A stretch of DNA of 64,000 bases from QHXW01 sp035297145. Its GTDB lineage: Bacteria > Acidobacteriota > Terriglobia > Bryobacterales > Bryobacteraceae. Shown here in pieces: positions 8,073 to 17,434 of the stretch. The position numbers were made by a program, and so were the translations under genes. The stretch lies in the NCBI GenBank assembly GCA_035297145.1, contig DATGZN010000036.1:124001-188000 (forward strand), in the 5' to 3' direction. Under the pieces are notes generated by a model, which saw only the letters and a list, made by a program, of their open reading frames with translations, was not told where the DNA came from and did not search any database. Positions within the stretch are counted from its first letter, which is position 1. Every line of letters begins with the position of its first letter.

Positions 8073-9506
8073 ATGACGGACGAGCAAAGGAGATTACTCG
8101 AGACTACGCGGCGCCATTTCTTCGGCCAGGCGGGATTCGGTATTGGCGCGGCCGCGCTCACTTCGCTCTTGACTCCCAGATTGTTCGCTGACACCGCGAT
8201 GACGCCGAAGAAGCCGCACTTTCCGGCGAAGTGCAAAAACGTGATTTTTCTGTTCATGGCGGGCGGCCCTTCGCAGCTCGATCTGTTCGACTACAAAGCC
8301 GCACTCACGAAATTCGACGGCCAGCCCTGCCCGGAGGATCTTATCAAGGGCGAGCGGTTTGCGTTTATCAAGGGCGTTCCGAAGCTGCTCGGTTCGCCGC
8401 ATCCGTTCGCGCGATACGGTCACTCTGGTGCTCAGCTTTCTGTCCTGCTGCCGCATCTCGCCAAGATCGCGGATGATGTTGCCATTGTGAGATCGCTGCA
8501 CACCACACAGTTTAATCACGCGCCGGCGCAGATTTTCATGAACACCGGCCATCAAATCGCGGGACGGCCGAGCATGGGGGCTTGGGTGACATATGGTATC
8601 GGCAGCGAAAGTGCCGACCTGCCAGGTTTCGTGGTGATGCTCTCTGGCGAGAGTCAGCCGGATGGGGGACGCTCCTGCTGGGGCAGTGGTTTTCTGCCTT
8701 CGGATTACCAGGGCGTTGAATTCCGGCGCTCGGGAGATCCCGTGCTGTTTTTGTCCAATCCTGACGGTGTGACTTCTGAGACTCGCCGCCGCTCGCTCGA
8801 TGCGCTTCGCTTTTTGAACACGGCGCATCAGACGGACGTGGGCGATCCCGAAATCGCTTCCCGCATCGGCGCATACGAGATGTCCTTCAAAATGCAGACC
8901 AGCGTCCCGGAGTTGGCCGACATTTCGAAAGAGCCCGCCAACATTCACGAAATGTACGGCACGACACCAGGCAAGGCCTCGTTCGCCAACAATTGCCTGC
9001 TGGCGCGACGGTTGGTGGAGCGCGGCGTGCGCTTTGTGCAACTCTTCCATCGTGGCTGGGACACGCACGGCGCCAGCAACAACGAGGACATCGTAAACAA
9101 GCTGGCGCGCCTCTGCCGTGATACGGACCGCGCCTCCGCCGCCCTCGTGACCGACCTGAAGCAACGCGGCCTGCTTGACTCGACCATGGTCATCTGGGGC
9201 GGGGAATTCGGACGGACGCCCATGAATGAAGCGCGCAGTGGGTCAAAATTCCTGGGCCGCGATCATCACGCCCGTGCGTTCACCATGTGGCTGGCCGGAG
9301 GCGGTATCAAGCCAGGCGTGACGATCGGCAAGACAGACGACGTCGGCTACAACATTGCGGAAGATCCGATTTCCGTCCACGACTTGCACGCTACCGCGCT
9401 TCACTTAATGGGGCTGGATCACAAGCGCCTGACTTACCGCTTCCAGGGCCGCGATTTCCGCCTGACGGATGTGGAGGGAGAAGTCGTGCGGAAGCTACTG
9501 GCGTAG
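8073..9506 (+). CDS. DUF1501 Tat-exported protein (sulfatase-like fold)
   Basis: This 477-residue protein begins with a twin-arginine signal (TTRRHFFGQ at about residues 11-19, then a hydrophobic AALTSLL region), so it should be exported folded. The body is DUF1501: MAGGPSQLDLFDYK near residue 65, WDTHG near 330 and GGEFGRTPMNE near 375 are the family's conserved blocks, related to the alkaline-phosphatase/sulfatase superfamily with metal-binding Asp and His. It follows the PSD1 protein by 7 nt, the usual operon order. Proposed roles are accessory to extracellular polymer degradation; the substrate is unknown. The stop at 9506 lies only 12 nt from the end of the convergent acyltransferase-like gene. 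Confidence 0.9.
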   Translation: MTDEQRRLLETTRRHFFGQAGFGIGAAALTSLLTPRLFADTAMTPKKPHFPAKCKNVIFLFMAGGPSQLDLFDYKAALTKFDGQPCPEDLIKGERFAFIKGVPKLLGSPHPFARYGHSGAQLSVLLPHLAKIADDVAIVRSLHTTQFNHAPAQIFMNTGHQIAGRPSMGAWVTYGIGSESADLPGFVVMLSGESQPDGGRSCWGSGFLPSDYQGVEFRRSGDPVLFLSNPDGVTSETRRRSLDALRFLNTAHQTDVGDPEIASRIGAYEMSFKMQTSVPELADISKEPANIHEMYGTTPGKASFANNCLLARRLVERGVRFVQLFHRGWDTHGASNNEDIVNKLARLCRDTDRASAALVTDLKQRGLLDSTMVIWGGEFGRTPMNEARSGSKFLGRDHHARAFTMWLAGGGIKPGVTIGKTDDVGYNIAEDPISVHDLHATALHLMGLDHKRLTYRFQGRDFRLTDVEGEVVRKLLA

Positions 9507-9518
9507 TAACTCGGGTAC

Positions 9519-10661
9519 TTACAGCCTGATAAATGACTTCTTGCGGTACATCCAGAACAAGAGGGACCAAATCACGGCAAGCGTAACCACCGCTTCCGCG
9601 AAGTCGTCCCAGCGACCGAGTCGCGGCAGCAACTTGCCGACGAAGATATCCGCGATCAGGCGGAAGTCGAACAGTATCTTGGCTACATAGACTGCGAGCG
9701 AGTTCATTCCGATCACGATAAAGAAGAACGCCCACCGCTCATAGCCCAGCACATCAATGATCCAGTAAAAAAGCGCCAGAATGAGGAAGCTGATTCCGCC
9801 CGAGACCAGCACGAACGAACTCGTCCACAACAACTTGATGATTGGAAACTCGATGCTCCAGAGCATTCCTTGGGCGATGCATGCCATGCCCGCAACGACC
9901 AGCAGCAGTATTTTAGTCCTGGTGGGTCTGGCGGAGGCGAGGAGTTCTCCGGCGAAGACACCTAACAGAACGGAGGATGCAAATCCCAGGTAGCTGAGGA
10001 ACCACGTGTTCTCTCCGTAATGGAAACGGCCGAGCAACGCCTGGTCCACAAAAGTGGCCAGGTTGCCAGTTGGCGTTAAGACGCCGCGACCCACGCCGGG
10101 AACAGGAATCAAAATCAGCAGCGCCCAATAAGCGAGCAGAAATCCACCGAGCACGATCACACGGCCACGCGGGCGCACCGTCAGCACCACGATCACGGCA
10201 ATCAGATACCCGGCCGCGATGCCGTGCAGCACACTGTAACATGGACGGAAGACGGAGAGATCCCACGCCAGCAGATTTCCTTGGGTGACCGTGCCGATGG
10301 AAAAGAGGACCACGGAACGCCAGAGCGCGTGCAAAAACAGGCTGCGGCTGGTCGCTCCGGCGGCTCTGCGCCGCTCAATCGAAAACGGGATCGCGGCTCC
10401 CACAATGAACATGAAGAGTGGCCAGATGAGGTCCCAGCAGTGCAAGCCCTGCCACCGGACATGTTCCAATTGCGGGACAAAGGCGTTCAGAATCGGTGTG
10501 TCCAAAGCCTTGGCGAGCCCCTTCACAACCTCGCCGCCACCGATGATCCAGAACATGTCGAAGCCGCGCAGGGCATCCAAAGACTTCACTCTTGTGGCGC
10601 CGCTTTTTTCCGGCGAGCGCACGGGCGCGTCCCCGGCGATTTCATCGGTGGCGATTCGCAT
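9519..10661 (-). CDS. DUF1624/DUF5009 acyltransferase-like membrane protein (HGSNAT-related)
   Basis: The protein is 380 residues from the Met at 10661, chosen for the upstream GGAG; an in-frame start at 10694 is also possible. It is a multi-pass membrane protein with about ten helices. After a short cytoplasmic N-terminus comes SLDALRGFDMFWI, the signature of the bacterial relatives of heparan-alpha-glucosaminide N-acetyltransferase, then HCWDLIWPLFMFIVG, which includes the catalytic-type His region of the family. Family members are thought to transfer acyl groups across the membrane onto sugars. It stands alone between convergent DUF1501 and the broken gene upstream. The acceptor is unknown. 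Confidence 0.82.
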   Translation of the reverse strand: MRIATDEIAGDAPVRSPEKSGATRVKSLDALRGFDMFWIIGGGEVVKGLAKALDTPILNAFVPQLEHVRWQGLHCWDLIWPLFMFIVGAAIPFSIERRRAAGATSRSLFLHALWRSVVLFSIGTVTQGNLLAWDLSVFRPCYSVLHGIAAGYLIAVIVVLTVRPRGRVIVLGGFLLAYWALLILIPVPGVGRGVLTPTGNLATFVDQALLGRFHYGENTWFLSYLGFASSVLLGVFAGELLASARPTRTKILLLVVAGMACIAQGMLWSIEFPIIKLLWTSSFVLVSGGISFLILALFYWIIDVLGYERWAFFFIVIGMNSLAVYVAKILFDFRLIADIFVGKLLPRLGRWDDFAEAVVTLAVIWSLLFWMYRKKSFIRL

Positions 10662-10737
10662 GGAGAACTCTCCGGCTCTCCTAAACGTTACCACCGGTTT
10701 GTCTTCGTGATGAGATGTGGATGGCGCTGTTGGCGGG

Positions 10738-12283
10738 CTACGGGTTCACAGCCTCCAGGCGAGTCCAGTTTCCTCCCACTGTCACGTTGGGATTGAAACC
10801 TTCATGGTCGCTCAGGATGTACTGGTTCCCCCCGCCAGCCCAGGCATGCCCGTACTCGTTGCTCAGCTCTACGGTGTCGCCTGTGTTCGGATTGCGAAAG
10901 GTCTGCACGCCGCGGATTGCTTGATCCCACTTATGGAACGCGCTGTCCTGCATCTTACTGCGCGATTGATACCCCTCACTGATCATGCGCGACGTATCCT
11001 GGCCGTATTGCGTTGCGATGGCCGAGCGCTGCATCGCCGCTCGCGAATCGTCCGCATTCATCTGCGCAATGACATTCGTGACGCGGCTCTCCCACGCAGG
11101 ATCCAGCCGGATGGTCGAGAGCATCATCAGGAAAAACTTCTCCATGGCTTGCAGTTGGCCTTGTGGCGCGCGCATCGCTGTCACGAGATATCCGCCGCAA
11201 TCGTAATACATCGCCTGGCCCGTGCGGCCCGTGCGTATGTTGAAGGACGGCCCCATCATTCCGGTAACCACGGTCTCCGCCGCTAGCCATTCCTCCACTT
11301 CCTGGCCGCCCGCGTTGTAAGTGAGGCGCACCCGCGAAACATCGGCGCGGATCTGCCCGCGGATTCCCTGACGCGCCGCTGTGGCTTCCTCCTCACGCGC
11401 TTGTTGCTGTAACTGTTGCGCCATTTCCGGCATAGGCTCCACGCCGACCACGCTTGCGCCGCGACGCACACCGGGCACGACATAACGTTCGAGATACTGA
11501 ACCGCGCTCATCGGCGCCATGAGGTCGCACGATTTCCGCCCGGAGCGCGGTGTTCGCGTTGTATTCCACGCTTCCTTGAAACTGCCAGTCCACTGGGACG
11601 AGCAGAGTCAGCGCTTGCATGGGCCGCTCGAAACCGTGTTCGTCCACGATGGCGACCTTTTTCATGCGGTAGTAGTTGGCATTCGGCGCGTGCGGCGCAA
11701 TTGCGGCCGGTTGCGCCTTCGCGCGTTCCACCTGGGTGGCGGGTAGCCGGCTCGGAGGCGCAGGTGACGCAACCGGCGCCACAGGCTGCGCTGGCGCCAC
11801 GGCGCTTCCGTTGATGTGGAAACTCTGTTCAATTTGATCCAACGTGCGGCTCGCGTGCGCAAATTCCACCTTCGTGGTGGACGTCATGATGAGATACGTG
11901 CGGCTGCTGTCGTTCATCCCGATCAGGCTGAGGCTGGCTGCGGCGCCTTGAGGATTGATGCCCGCGTACGTCATCGATTTCGCCGGCCGGCCCGCGAGAA
12001 GAACCTCGCTGCTGCTGATCTGTTCGAACCCGTGCCACTGCCTGCCGAACTGGTGAGCAACGGCGTCCATCGCCAGGCCGGGATCTCCGCCCGAGACAAT
12101 CACCGTTAGATAAGCGCCACCGTTGGAGATCTGGATGCAATCCGGATTGAGAGTGACGGCCCGCCAGCCCGCCGGCAGTTGCAACGTGAAGCGGCCCTGG
12201 GGATCGTTGAAGGTTTGGGTCAGTTGCGCGTAAACGAGAGAGAGCGTGGTAATAACTAAGGTGAGGATTCCGCGGATTCGCAT
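10738..12283 (-). pseudogene. Secreted hypothetical protein gene, frameshifted or internally deleted
   Basis: Two overlapping minus-strand frames make one protein. The first starts at 12283 with a signal peptide (MRIRGILTLVITTLSLVYAQ), carries a domain of about 130 residues, a Pro/Ala linker, then TLLVPVDWQFQGSVEYNAN, and loses sense near 11520. The sense continues in another frame from about 11520 (SAVQYLERYVVPGVRR) to a stop at 10738. The second half has no ribosome site of its own, and in secreted proteins of this kind I remember, a longer conserved stretch separates these two blocks. I therefore infer a deletion of tens of codons combined with a frameshift near 11515-11540. Two overlapping genes or a sequencing error are the alternatives. 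Function is unknown even when intact. Confidence 0.55.
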
Positions 12284-12294
12284 GTTGGTTCCCG

Positions 12295-12310
12295 GGAGAC
12301 AGTAGTCTCC
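12295..12310. repeat. Short hairpin in the leader of the broken secreted-protein gene
   Basis: GGAGAC-AGTA-GTCTCC is a perfect 6-bp inverted repeat with a tetraloop, 12 nt upstream of the start at 12283 and downstream of the DUF169 stop at 12351. No T-run follows on either strand, so it is not a typical intrinsic terminator. It may be an mRNA leader structure. Confidence 0.35.
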
Positions 12311-12350
12311 TCAGATTCCTTATCGACCACAAAAGCGCGGATGTGAGCGT

Positions 12351-13058
12351 TCAGAGAGTCAGCGACTGGCGGCGTTGCTGATGATATTGGGCGAGTTGCG
12401 CATTGGCCTCGGTGATGGTGGCAATTTCACTTGCGAGGCGTTCCAGATCTCTGCCGGGCACTACGACATAGAGCTCGTCTTCGCCCAGGCCGGTGTAAAT
12501 GCGGTTTCCGATACATCCGGAGCTGGCCACCGTTCCCTGTGAAAGCGCCGCGGGTATGGCCATGCAGGTGGGACGTCCGAACATGGGCAACTGCGCTGCG
12601 ACACCGGCACGCATGGCGGCTTCCTCGAGCAGCATCACGGAGGCCGGGCGGCCGGAGAACAGTACAACATGAGGTTCGAAGGGCGAGTCGCCGAGCGGCG
12701 CATAAACGATTACCGGCGGTGATTGCGGGAGCCGGAAGACGCCGGGAATGTCTTCCATCTTGAGGTATCCGGCGCCGGCCATCAGACCCAGCATCTGTTC
12801 GAGCTCCGGAGCGCGTTCGCGTGGCAGCGCGATGTTGTGCGTGTAACTGCCGACCGGACAATTGTAATGATCGCTGGGAACAGTGTAGAAGGTACGGCCT
12901 TCGGCGGCGATGCGCCAGAAACTGCATCCGGAGGGTTGCGTGCCTGTGAACTTCTCTACTCCGGCGGGCGGATCCTGGCGAAAGGCAACGGCCACGGGAC
13001 GACGATGTAAGTTCAGTGGCTTTGTAAATTGTTCCTCAATTTGTTTGTAGTTAGACAT
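12351..13058 (-). CDS. DUF169 family protein
   Basis: This 235-residue soluble protein matches DUF169. It has the N-terminal LNLHRRPVAVAFRQDPP, a Cys-containing SGCSFWRIAAEGRTFYT, the HYNCPVGSYTHNIALP block near residue 62, and a late GCIGNRIYTGLGEDELYVVVP. The conserved cysteines (in GCSFW, YNCPVG and GCIGNR) suggest metal or cofactor binding. Members occur near redox and C1-metabolism genes, but the biochemical role is not settled. It follows the TIM-barrel isomerase gene by 2 nt and probably shares its transcript. No clear Shine-Dalgarno precedes the ATG. Confidence 0.85.
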   Translation of the reverse strand: MSNYKQIEEQFTKPLNLHRRPVAVAFRQDPPAGVEKFTGTQPSGCSFWRIAAEGRTFYTVPSDHYNCPVGSYTHNIALPRERAPELEQMLGLMAGAGYLKMEDIPGVFRLPQSPPVIVYAPLGDSPFEPHVVLFSGRPASVMLLEEAAMRAGVAAQLPMFGRPTCMAIPAALSQGTVASSGCIGNRIYTGLGEDELYVVVPGRDLERLASEIATITEANAQLAQYHQQRRQSLTL

Positions 13059-13060
13059 GG

Positions 13061-13978
13061 TTATGGAATGTACTGTCTCAAGTAGCGCGCGCTTTGGATG
13101 AGTGAGGCTTTGCGTTTTTCGAGCGAGCCTTCGAAGGCGCGGTCCTCAACTTCCACGCAAACCGCGCCATCGTAGCCGGTGTCAGTCAGCACCGAGAAGA
13201 ACCGGCTCCAGTTGACGTCGCCCAGGCCGGGAATTTTCGGCGTATGGAAATCGTTGGGATGCGCCATGATACCCACGTCGTTCAGACGGTCTTGATCGAG
13301 ACGCACGTCTTTGGCGTGCACGTGAAACAGGCGGCTGCAAAATTCGCGCAGAGGCTTCAAGTAATTCATGCGCTGCCAAATGAAATGCGAGGGATCGAAG
13401 TTCAGACCGAAACTCCGGCTGGGAATGTCTTCAAACATGCGCCGCCAGATCTTGGGCGAGGTGGCGAGATTCTTGCCACCGGGCCACTCGTCCTTGGTGA
13501 AGGCCATGGGGCAGTTCTCAATGCCGATGTTGATGCCGTGATCCTCGGCGAATTTGATGAGCGGCCGCCAGGTATCGAGAAAGCGCGGCCAGTTTTCGTC
13601 GACGGATTTGGTCCAGTCGCGCCCGACGAAGGTGTTGACGACGCTCAGCCCCAACAGTTTCGCTGCCTGGATGACTTGGCGAAGGTGTTCGACATACACG
13701 CGCGCCTCGGCAGGATCCGGAGCCAGCGGGTTGGGATAGTATCCGAGGCCGCTGATGGCCACTCCTGTGCTGCCCATCTGATCGCGCACGCGCGCTGCAT
13801 TGTCCTTGGTGAACCCGGTTACATCAATGTGGGTGACGCCGGCATAGCGGCGCTCAGCTTTGCCTTTCGGCCAGCACATCACCTCTACGCATTCGTAACC
13901 ATTTCCTTTCGCGAATGCGGCGACTTCCTCAAGTGACAACTCCGGCAAGATGGCGGTGACAAAACCTAATTTCATCAT
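13061..13978 (-). CDS. Sugar phosphate isomerase/epimerase-like TIM-barrel protein
   Basis: The protein is about 305 residues starting MMKLGFVTAILPELS; the Met at 13978 or 13975 is preferred. The frame can be extended upstream, but that part would overlap deoC and reads as shadow sequence. It has the xylose-isomerase-like (AP endonuclease 2) TIM barrel: GYECVEVMCWP near the start, GINIGIENCPMAF (metal-ligand Glu region) near the middle, GLNFDPSHFIWQ (Asp/His ligands), LFHVHAKDVRL and a late AVCVEVED. These are divalent-metal-dependent sugar or inositol isomerases and epimerases. The gene lies just downstream of deoC, consistent with carbohydrate catabolism. The exact substrate is unknown. Confidence 0.85.
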   Translation of the reverse strand: MMKLGFVTAILPELSLEEVAAFAKGNGYECVEVMCWPKGKAERRYAGVTHIDVTGFTKDNAARVRDQMGSTGVAISGLGYYPNPLAPDPAEARVYVEHLRQVIQAAKLLGLSVVNTFVGRDWTKSVDENWPRFLDTWRPLIKFAEDHGINIGIENCPMAFTKDEWPGGKNLATSPKIWRRMFEDIPSRSFGLNFDPSHFIWQRMNYLKPLREFCSRLFHVHAKDVRLDQDRLNDVGIMAHPNDFHTPKIPGLGDVNWSRFFSVLTDTGYDGAVCVEVEDRAFEGSLEKRKASLIQSARYLRQYIP

Positions 13979-14009
13979 CCGGATTAGTATGGCACAGCGC
14001 GCGGACGCG

Positions 14010-14735
14010 TCAGTATCCGGCGGGATTCGCGCTAACGGCGGCTTGGATCGTGTCGAGTCCCAGCCGGCGGCGGCACTCATCCAGCATCGGCGCGGTGCGC
14101 GAAGCTCCGACGCGCGTAACGCCAATCTCCCTTACGCGCAGAAGCATCTGGAGATCGCGGACGCCGCCGGCCGCTTTCACCTGCACGCGCGGCGGCGAAT
14201 GTTTGCGCATCAATTGCAGATCCTCCAGCGTGGCGCCGCCGGTACCGTAGCCCGTGGATGTCTTGACCCAATCCGCGCCTAGCTCACCGCAGGTCTCGCA
14301 CAGGCGAATCTTCTGCGCATCATTCAAGTAGCAATTTTCGAGGATGACTTTGACCTTCTCACCGGCTTCGTGCGCCGTATCGATGACGGCGTGGATATCA
14401 TCGCGAACGTAGCTCCAATCGCCACTCAACACTTTGCTGATGTTTACGACCATATCGAGCTCTTCGCCGCCATCCGCCAGAGCCTGACGGGCCTCGGCGA
14501 GCTTGACCGCGGTGGTGTGACCGCCGTGGGGGAAACCGATAGTGGTGCTGGCTTTCACCGTGCTGCCGTGCAACCGATCGGCGCAGCGCTTTAGGTAATA
14601 CGGCAGAATGCAAACGCTCGCGCAGTCGTAGGCCAGGGCGAGCTGGATGCCTTGGTCGAGATCACTGGCAGTGAGCGTCGGGTTCAGCAGCGAGTGATCT
14701 ATCATTTTGGCGATGTCTTCGTAGGTGTAATCCAT
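14010..14735 (-). CDS. deoC: Deoxyribose-phosphate aldolase
   Basis: This 241-residue class I aldolase cleaves 2-deoxyribose 5-phosphate to glyceraldehyde 3-phosphate and acetaldehyde in deoxynucleoside breakdown. IDHSLLNPTLT at the N-terminus, TTIGFPHG near residue 66, the Asp-containing GEELDMVVN, VKVILENC and GADWVKTSTGYGTGGAT are all family blocks. The Lys in VKTSTG is the Schiff-base residue, and VKAAGGVRD carries the second active-site Lys. The ATG at 14735 is preceded by AAAGGA. The start lies 9 nt after the sdhB stop, so it is probably transcribed with sdhCAB, an unusual partner. Confidence 0.95.
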   Translation of the reverse strand: MDYTYEDIAKMIDHSLLNPTLTASDLDQGIQLALAYDCASVCILPYYLKRCADRLHGSTVKASTTIGFPHGGHTTAVKLAEARQALADGGEELDMVVNISKVLSGDWSYVRDDIHAVIDTAHEAGEKVKVILENCYLNDAQKIRLCETCGELGADWVKTSTGYGTGGATLEDLQLMRKHSPPRVQVKAAGGVRDLQMLLRVREIGVTRVGASRTAPMLDECRRRLGLDTIQAAVSANPAGY

Positions 14736-14744
14736 GTGTGTCCT

Positions 14745-15518
14745 TTAATCGCCGCCGCGCGAAACGGAAGCGCCGCGGCTGGTCCAACTCACCTTGAGGA
14801 AATCGTGGTTCATGCGCGCGATCACTTCCAACTTGATCTCCTTGGGACAGACGGCCTCGCACTCGCCAATGTTGGTGCAACTTCCGAAAGTCTCCGCCGC
14901 GGCCTGCGCTACCATGCGCAGCGCGCGTTCGTAACGCTCGGGCTGGCCTTGCGGCAGCACGCCGAGGTGCGTGATCTTCGCGCCGGTGAACAGCGAGGCC
15001 GATGCGTTCGGGCAAGCGGCGACGCACGCGCCGCAGCCGATGCAGGCGGCTGCGTCCATCGAAATATCGGCTTTCTGCTTGGGAACCAGGATGGCATTGC
15101 CATCGGGCGCGCTGCCCGCCGGTACCGAGACGAAACCACCCGCGGCAATGATGCGGTCGAACGCGCTCCGGTCAACGGCCAGATCCTTGATCACTGGAAA
15201 CGCACGCGCTCGCCACGGCTCCAGATGCAGCACATCACCATCCCGAAACTTGCGCATGTGAAGCTGGCATACCGTAGTACCGCGCCGCGGGCCGTGTGCG
15301 ACGCCATTGATCATGAAGCCGCACATACCGCAAATGCCCTCTCGGCAGTCGCTGTCGAAAGCGATGGGATCGTCACCATTGAGTGTCAGCTCTTCGTTCA
15401 GTACGTCGAGCATTTCGAGAAACGACATGTCCGGGTTCACATTCCGGGCTTCGTATTGGACCATGCGGCCCGGCTCGTTCGCGCTCTTCTGACGCCAGAT
15501 GTGAAGCGTGAGACGCAT
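14745..15518 (-). CDS. sdhB: Succinate dehydrogenase/fumarate reductase iron-sulfur subunit
   Basis: The protein is 257 residues from the ATG at 15518, which immediately follows the sdhA stop; the frame is open further upstream, but that lies inside sdhA. Cysteines for the [2Fe-2S] cluster are in CREGICGMCG and the later TTVCQLH. Those for the [4Fe-4S] and [3Fe-4S] clusters are in CIGCGACVAACPN and CTNIGECEAVCPKE. The protein passes electrons from the SdhA flavin to quinone through the b-type cytochrome subunit. Sequence style and the single fused cytochrome partner place it with the Bacteroidetes/epsilon-type (class B) enzymes. Complex II in the inner membrane, facing the cytoplasm. Confidence 0.95.
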   Translation of the reverse strand: MRLTLHIWRQKSANEPGRMVQYEARNVNPDMSFLEMLDVLNEELTLNGDDPIAFDSDCREGICGMCGFMINGVAHGPRRGTTVCQLHMRKFRDGDVLHLEPWRARAFPVIKDLAVDRSAFDRIIAAGGFVSVPAGSAPDGNAILVPKQKADISMDAAACIGCGACVAACPNASASLFTGAKITHLGVLPQGQPERYERALRMVAQAAAETFGSCTNIGECEAVCPKEIKLEVIARMNHDFLKVSWTSRGASVSRGGD

Positions 15519-15520
15519 CG

Positions 15521-17434
15521 CTATTTGTAACTCCGTTGCGAGGGATGCACGTACTCGAACTCCAAAGGTTCTTTGTGCAGCGCGGGCGCTTGCCCAATAC
15601 CCTGAAATTCCCAAGCCGCCACGTAGGAATAGTGCTCGTCGTCGCGCAGCGCTTCACCGTCCGGTGTTTGATATTCCTCGCGGAAGTGCCCGCCGCAGGA
15701 TTCGGCGCGATGACTCGCATCGAGACAGATCAGCTCGGCGAGCTCGAAGAAATCGGCCACGCGGCCGGCGTGCTCGAGCGCTTGATTGAATTCTTCCGCG
15801 CCGCCGAGCACATCCACGTTGCGCCAGTACTCGTCGTGCAGCTCGCGGATTTTGCCTGTAGCGAAGTCGAGGCCTTGAGCGTTGCGGGACATACCGCAGT
15901 GCTCCCACATCAGTTTTCCGAGTTCGCGATGAAATGAAGTGACGGTGCGCTTGCCCTTGATGGAAAGAAGGCGGTTCGTCATTGCCGCAACTTCGGATTC
16001 TTCGCGCTTGAACTCGGCGTAGTCGGGTTCGACTTTATCGAATTTGTTGCTTGCCAGATAATTGCCGACAGTGTACGGCAGGATGAAGTAGCCGTCGGCC
16101 AGGCCTTGCATGAGGGCGCTTGCACCCAGGCGATTCGCGCCGTGGTCGGAAAAGTTGGCTTCACCGATCACGAACAGGCCCGGAATACTGCTCATCAGTT
16201 GGTAGTCGACCCAGAGCCCTCCCATGGCGTAGTGGATGGCCGGGTAGATACGCATGGGAACCTTGTACGGGTCCTCGCCGGTGATGCGCTCGTACATGTC
16301 GAACAAGTTGCCGTAGCGTTCTCGGATACTATCCACGCCCAGGCGCTTCATGGCCTCCGAGAAATCCAAGTAAACACCCAGGCCAGTCTCGCCTACACCG
16401 CGTCCTTCATCGCAAACCGCTTTCGCATTGCGCGATGCCACGTCACGCGGTACTAGATTGCCGAAGCTCGGGTAGCGCCGCTCCAGATAGTAGTCGCGCT
16501 CGGATTCAGGGATCTGGTCCGGTGATCGTTTGTCGCCCGGCTTGAGCGGCACCCAGATGCGGCCGTCATTCCGCAGCGATTCGCTCATCAGTGTAAGCTT
16601 CGATTGATATTCGCCTGACACCGGGATGCAGGTGGGGTGAATTTGCGTGAAGCACGGATTGGCGAACGCCGCGCCATGTTTGTAGGCGCGCCAGATGGCC
16701 GTGCAGTTGGAACCGCGAGCGTTTGTGGAGAGATAGAAGACGTTGCCGTATCCACCGGTGGCGAGCACGACTGCGTCTGCGGCGTACGATTCGATTTTCC
16801 CGGTGATCAGATCGCGCGTGACGATGCCGCGCGCCTTGCCATTCACCACGACCAGGCTCAGCATTTCGCTGCGCGGGAACATCTTCACTGTTCCTGCCGC
16901 CACCTGGCGCTCGAGCGCCTGGTAAGCGCCCAGCAGCAACTGTTGGCCGGTCTGTCCGCGCGCGTAAAACGTGCGCGACACTTGCGCGCCCCCGAAGGAA
17001 CGATTGGCCAGAGTGCCACCGTACTCGCGCGCGAACGGGACGCCCTGCGCCACGCATTGATCGATGATGTTGACGCTGATCTGCGCCAGGCGGTAAACGT
17101 TCGCCTCGCGCGACCGGAAATCCCCGCCCTTCACGGTGTCGTAGAACAGGCGATAGATGCTGTCGCCATCGTTCTGATAGTTCTTCGCCGCGTTGATGCC
17201 GCCTTGCGCAGCGATGGAGTGCGCGCGCCGTGGGCTGTCTTGAAAGCAGAAGCACTGAACGTTGTAGCCGAGTTCCCCTAGCGTAGCCGCCGCCGAGCCT
17301 CCAGCCAGGCCGGAACCCACGACAATAATGTTGTACTTCCGCTTGTTCGCCGGGTTGACCAGCTTCATCTCAAACTTAGCGCGGTCCCATTGTTGTTCGA
17401 TCGGCCCGGAAGGAATCTTCGAATCGAGTTCCAT
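15521..17434 (-). CDS. sdhA: Succinate dehydrogenase/fumarate reductase flavoprotein subunit
   Basis: This 637-residue flavoprotein oxidises succinate to fumarate, or the reverse. The FAD dinucleotide fold is NIIVVGSGLAGGSAAATLGE near residue 35. The FAD-linking His is in RAHSIAAQGGINAAKNY. Active-site blocks include FTQIHPTCIPVSG, the Arg-rich REEYQTPDGEALRD region and HYAMGGLWVDYQ. NFSDHGANRLGASALMQG is the conserved late FAD contact. Its ATG shares one base with the sdhC stop (TGATG), so the two are translationally coupled. The length is typical of the class-B enzymes with a C-terminal extension. Confidence 0.96.
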   Translation of the reverse strand: MELDSKIPSGPIEQQWDRAKFEMKLVNPANKRKYNIIVVGSGLAGGSAAATLGELGYNVQCFCFQDSPRRAHSIAAQGGINAAKNYQNDGDSIYRLFYDTVKGGDFRSREANVYRLAQISVNIIDQCVAQGVPFAREYGGTLANRSFGGAQVSRTFYARGQTGQQLLLGAYQALERQVAAGTVKMFPRSEMLSLVVVNGKARGIVTRDLITGKIESYAADAVVLATGGYGNVFYLSTNARGSNCTAIWRAYKHGAAFANPCFTQIHPTCIPVSGEYQSKLTLMSESLRNDGRIWVPLKPGDKRSPDQIPESERDYYLERRYPSFGNLVPRDVASRNAKAVCDEGRGVGETGLGVYLDFSEAMKRLGVDSIRERYGNLFDMYERITGEDPYKVPMRIYPAIHYAMGGLWVDYQLMSSIPGLFVIGEANFSDHGANRLGASALMQGLADGYFILPYTVGNYLASNKFDKVEPDYAEFKREESEVAAMTNRLLSIKGKRTVTSFHRELGKLMWEHCGMSRNAQGLDFATGKIRELHDEYWRNVDVLGGAEEFNQALEHAGRVADFFELAELICLDASHRAESCGGHFREEYQTPDGEALRDDEHYSYVAAWEFQGIGQAPALHKEPLEFEYVHPSQRSYK

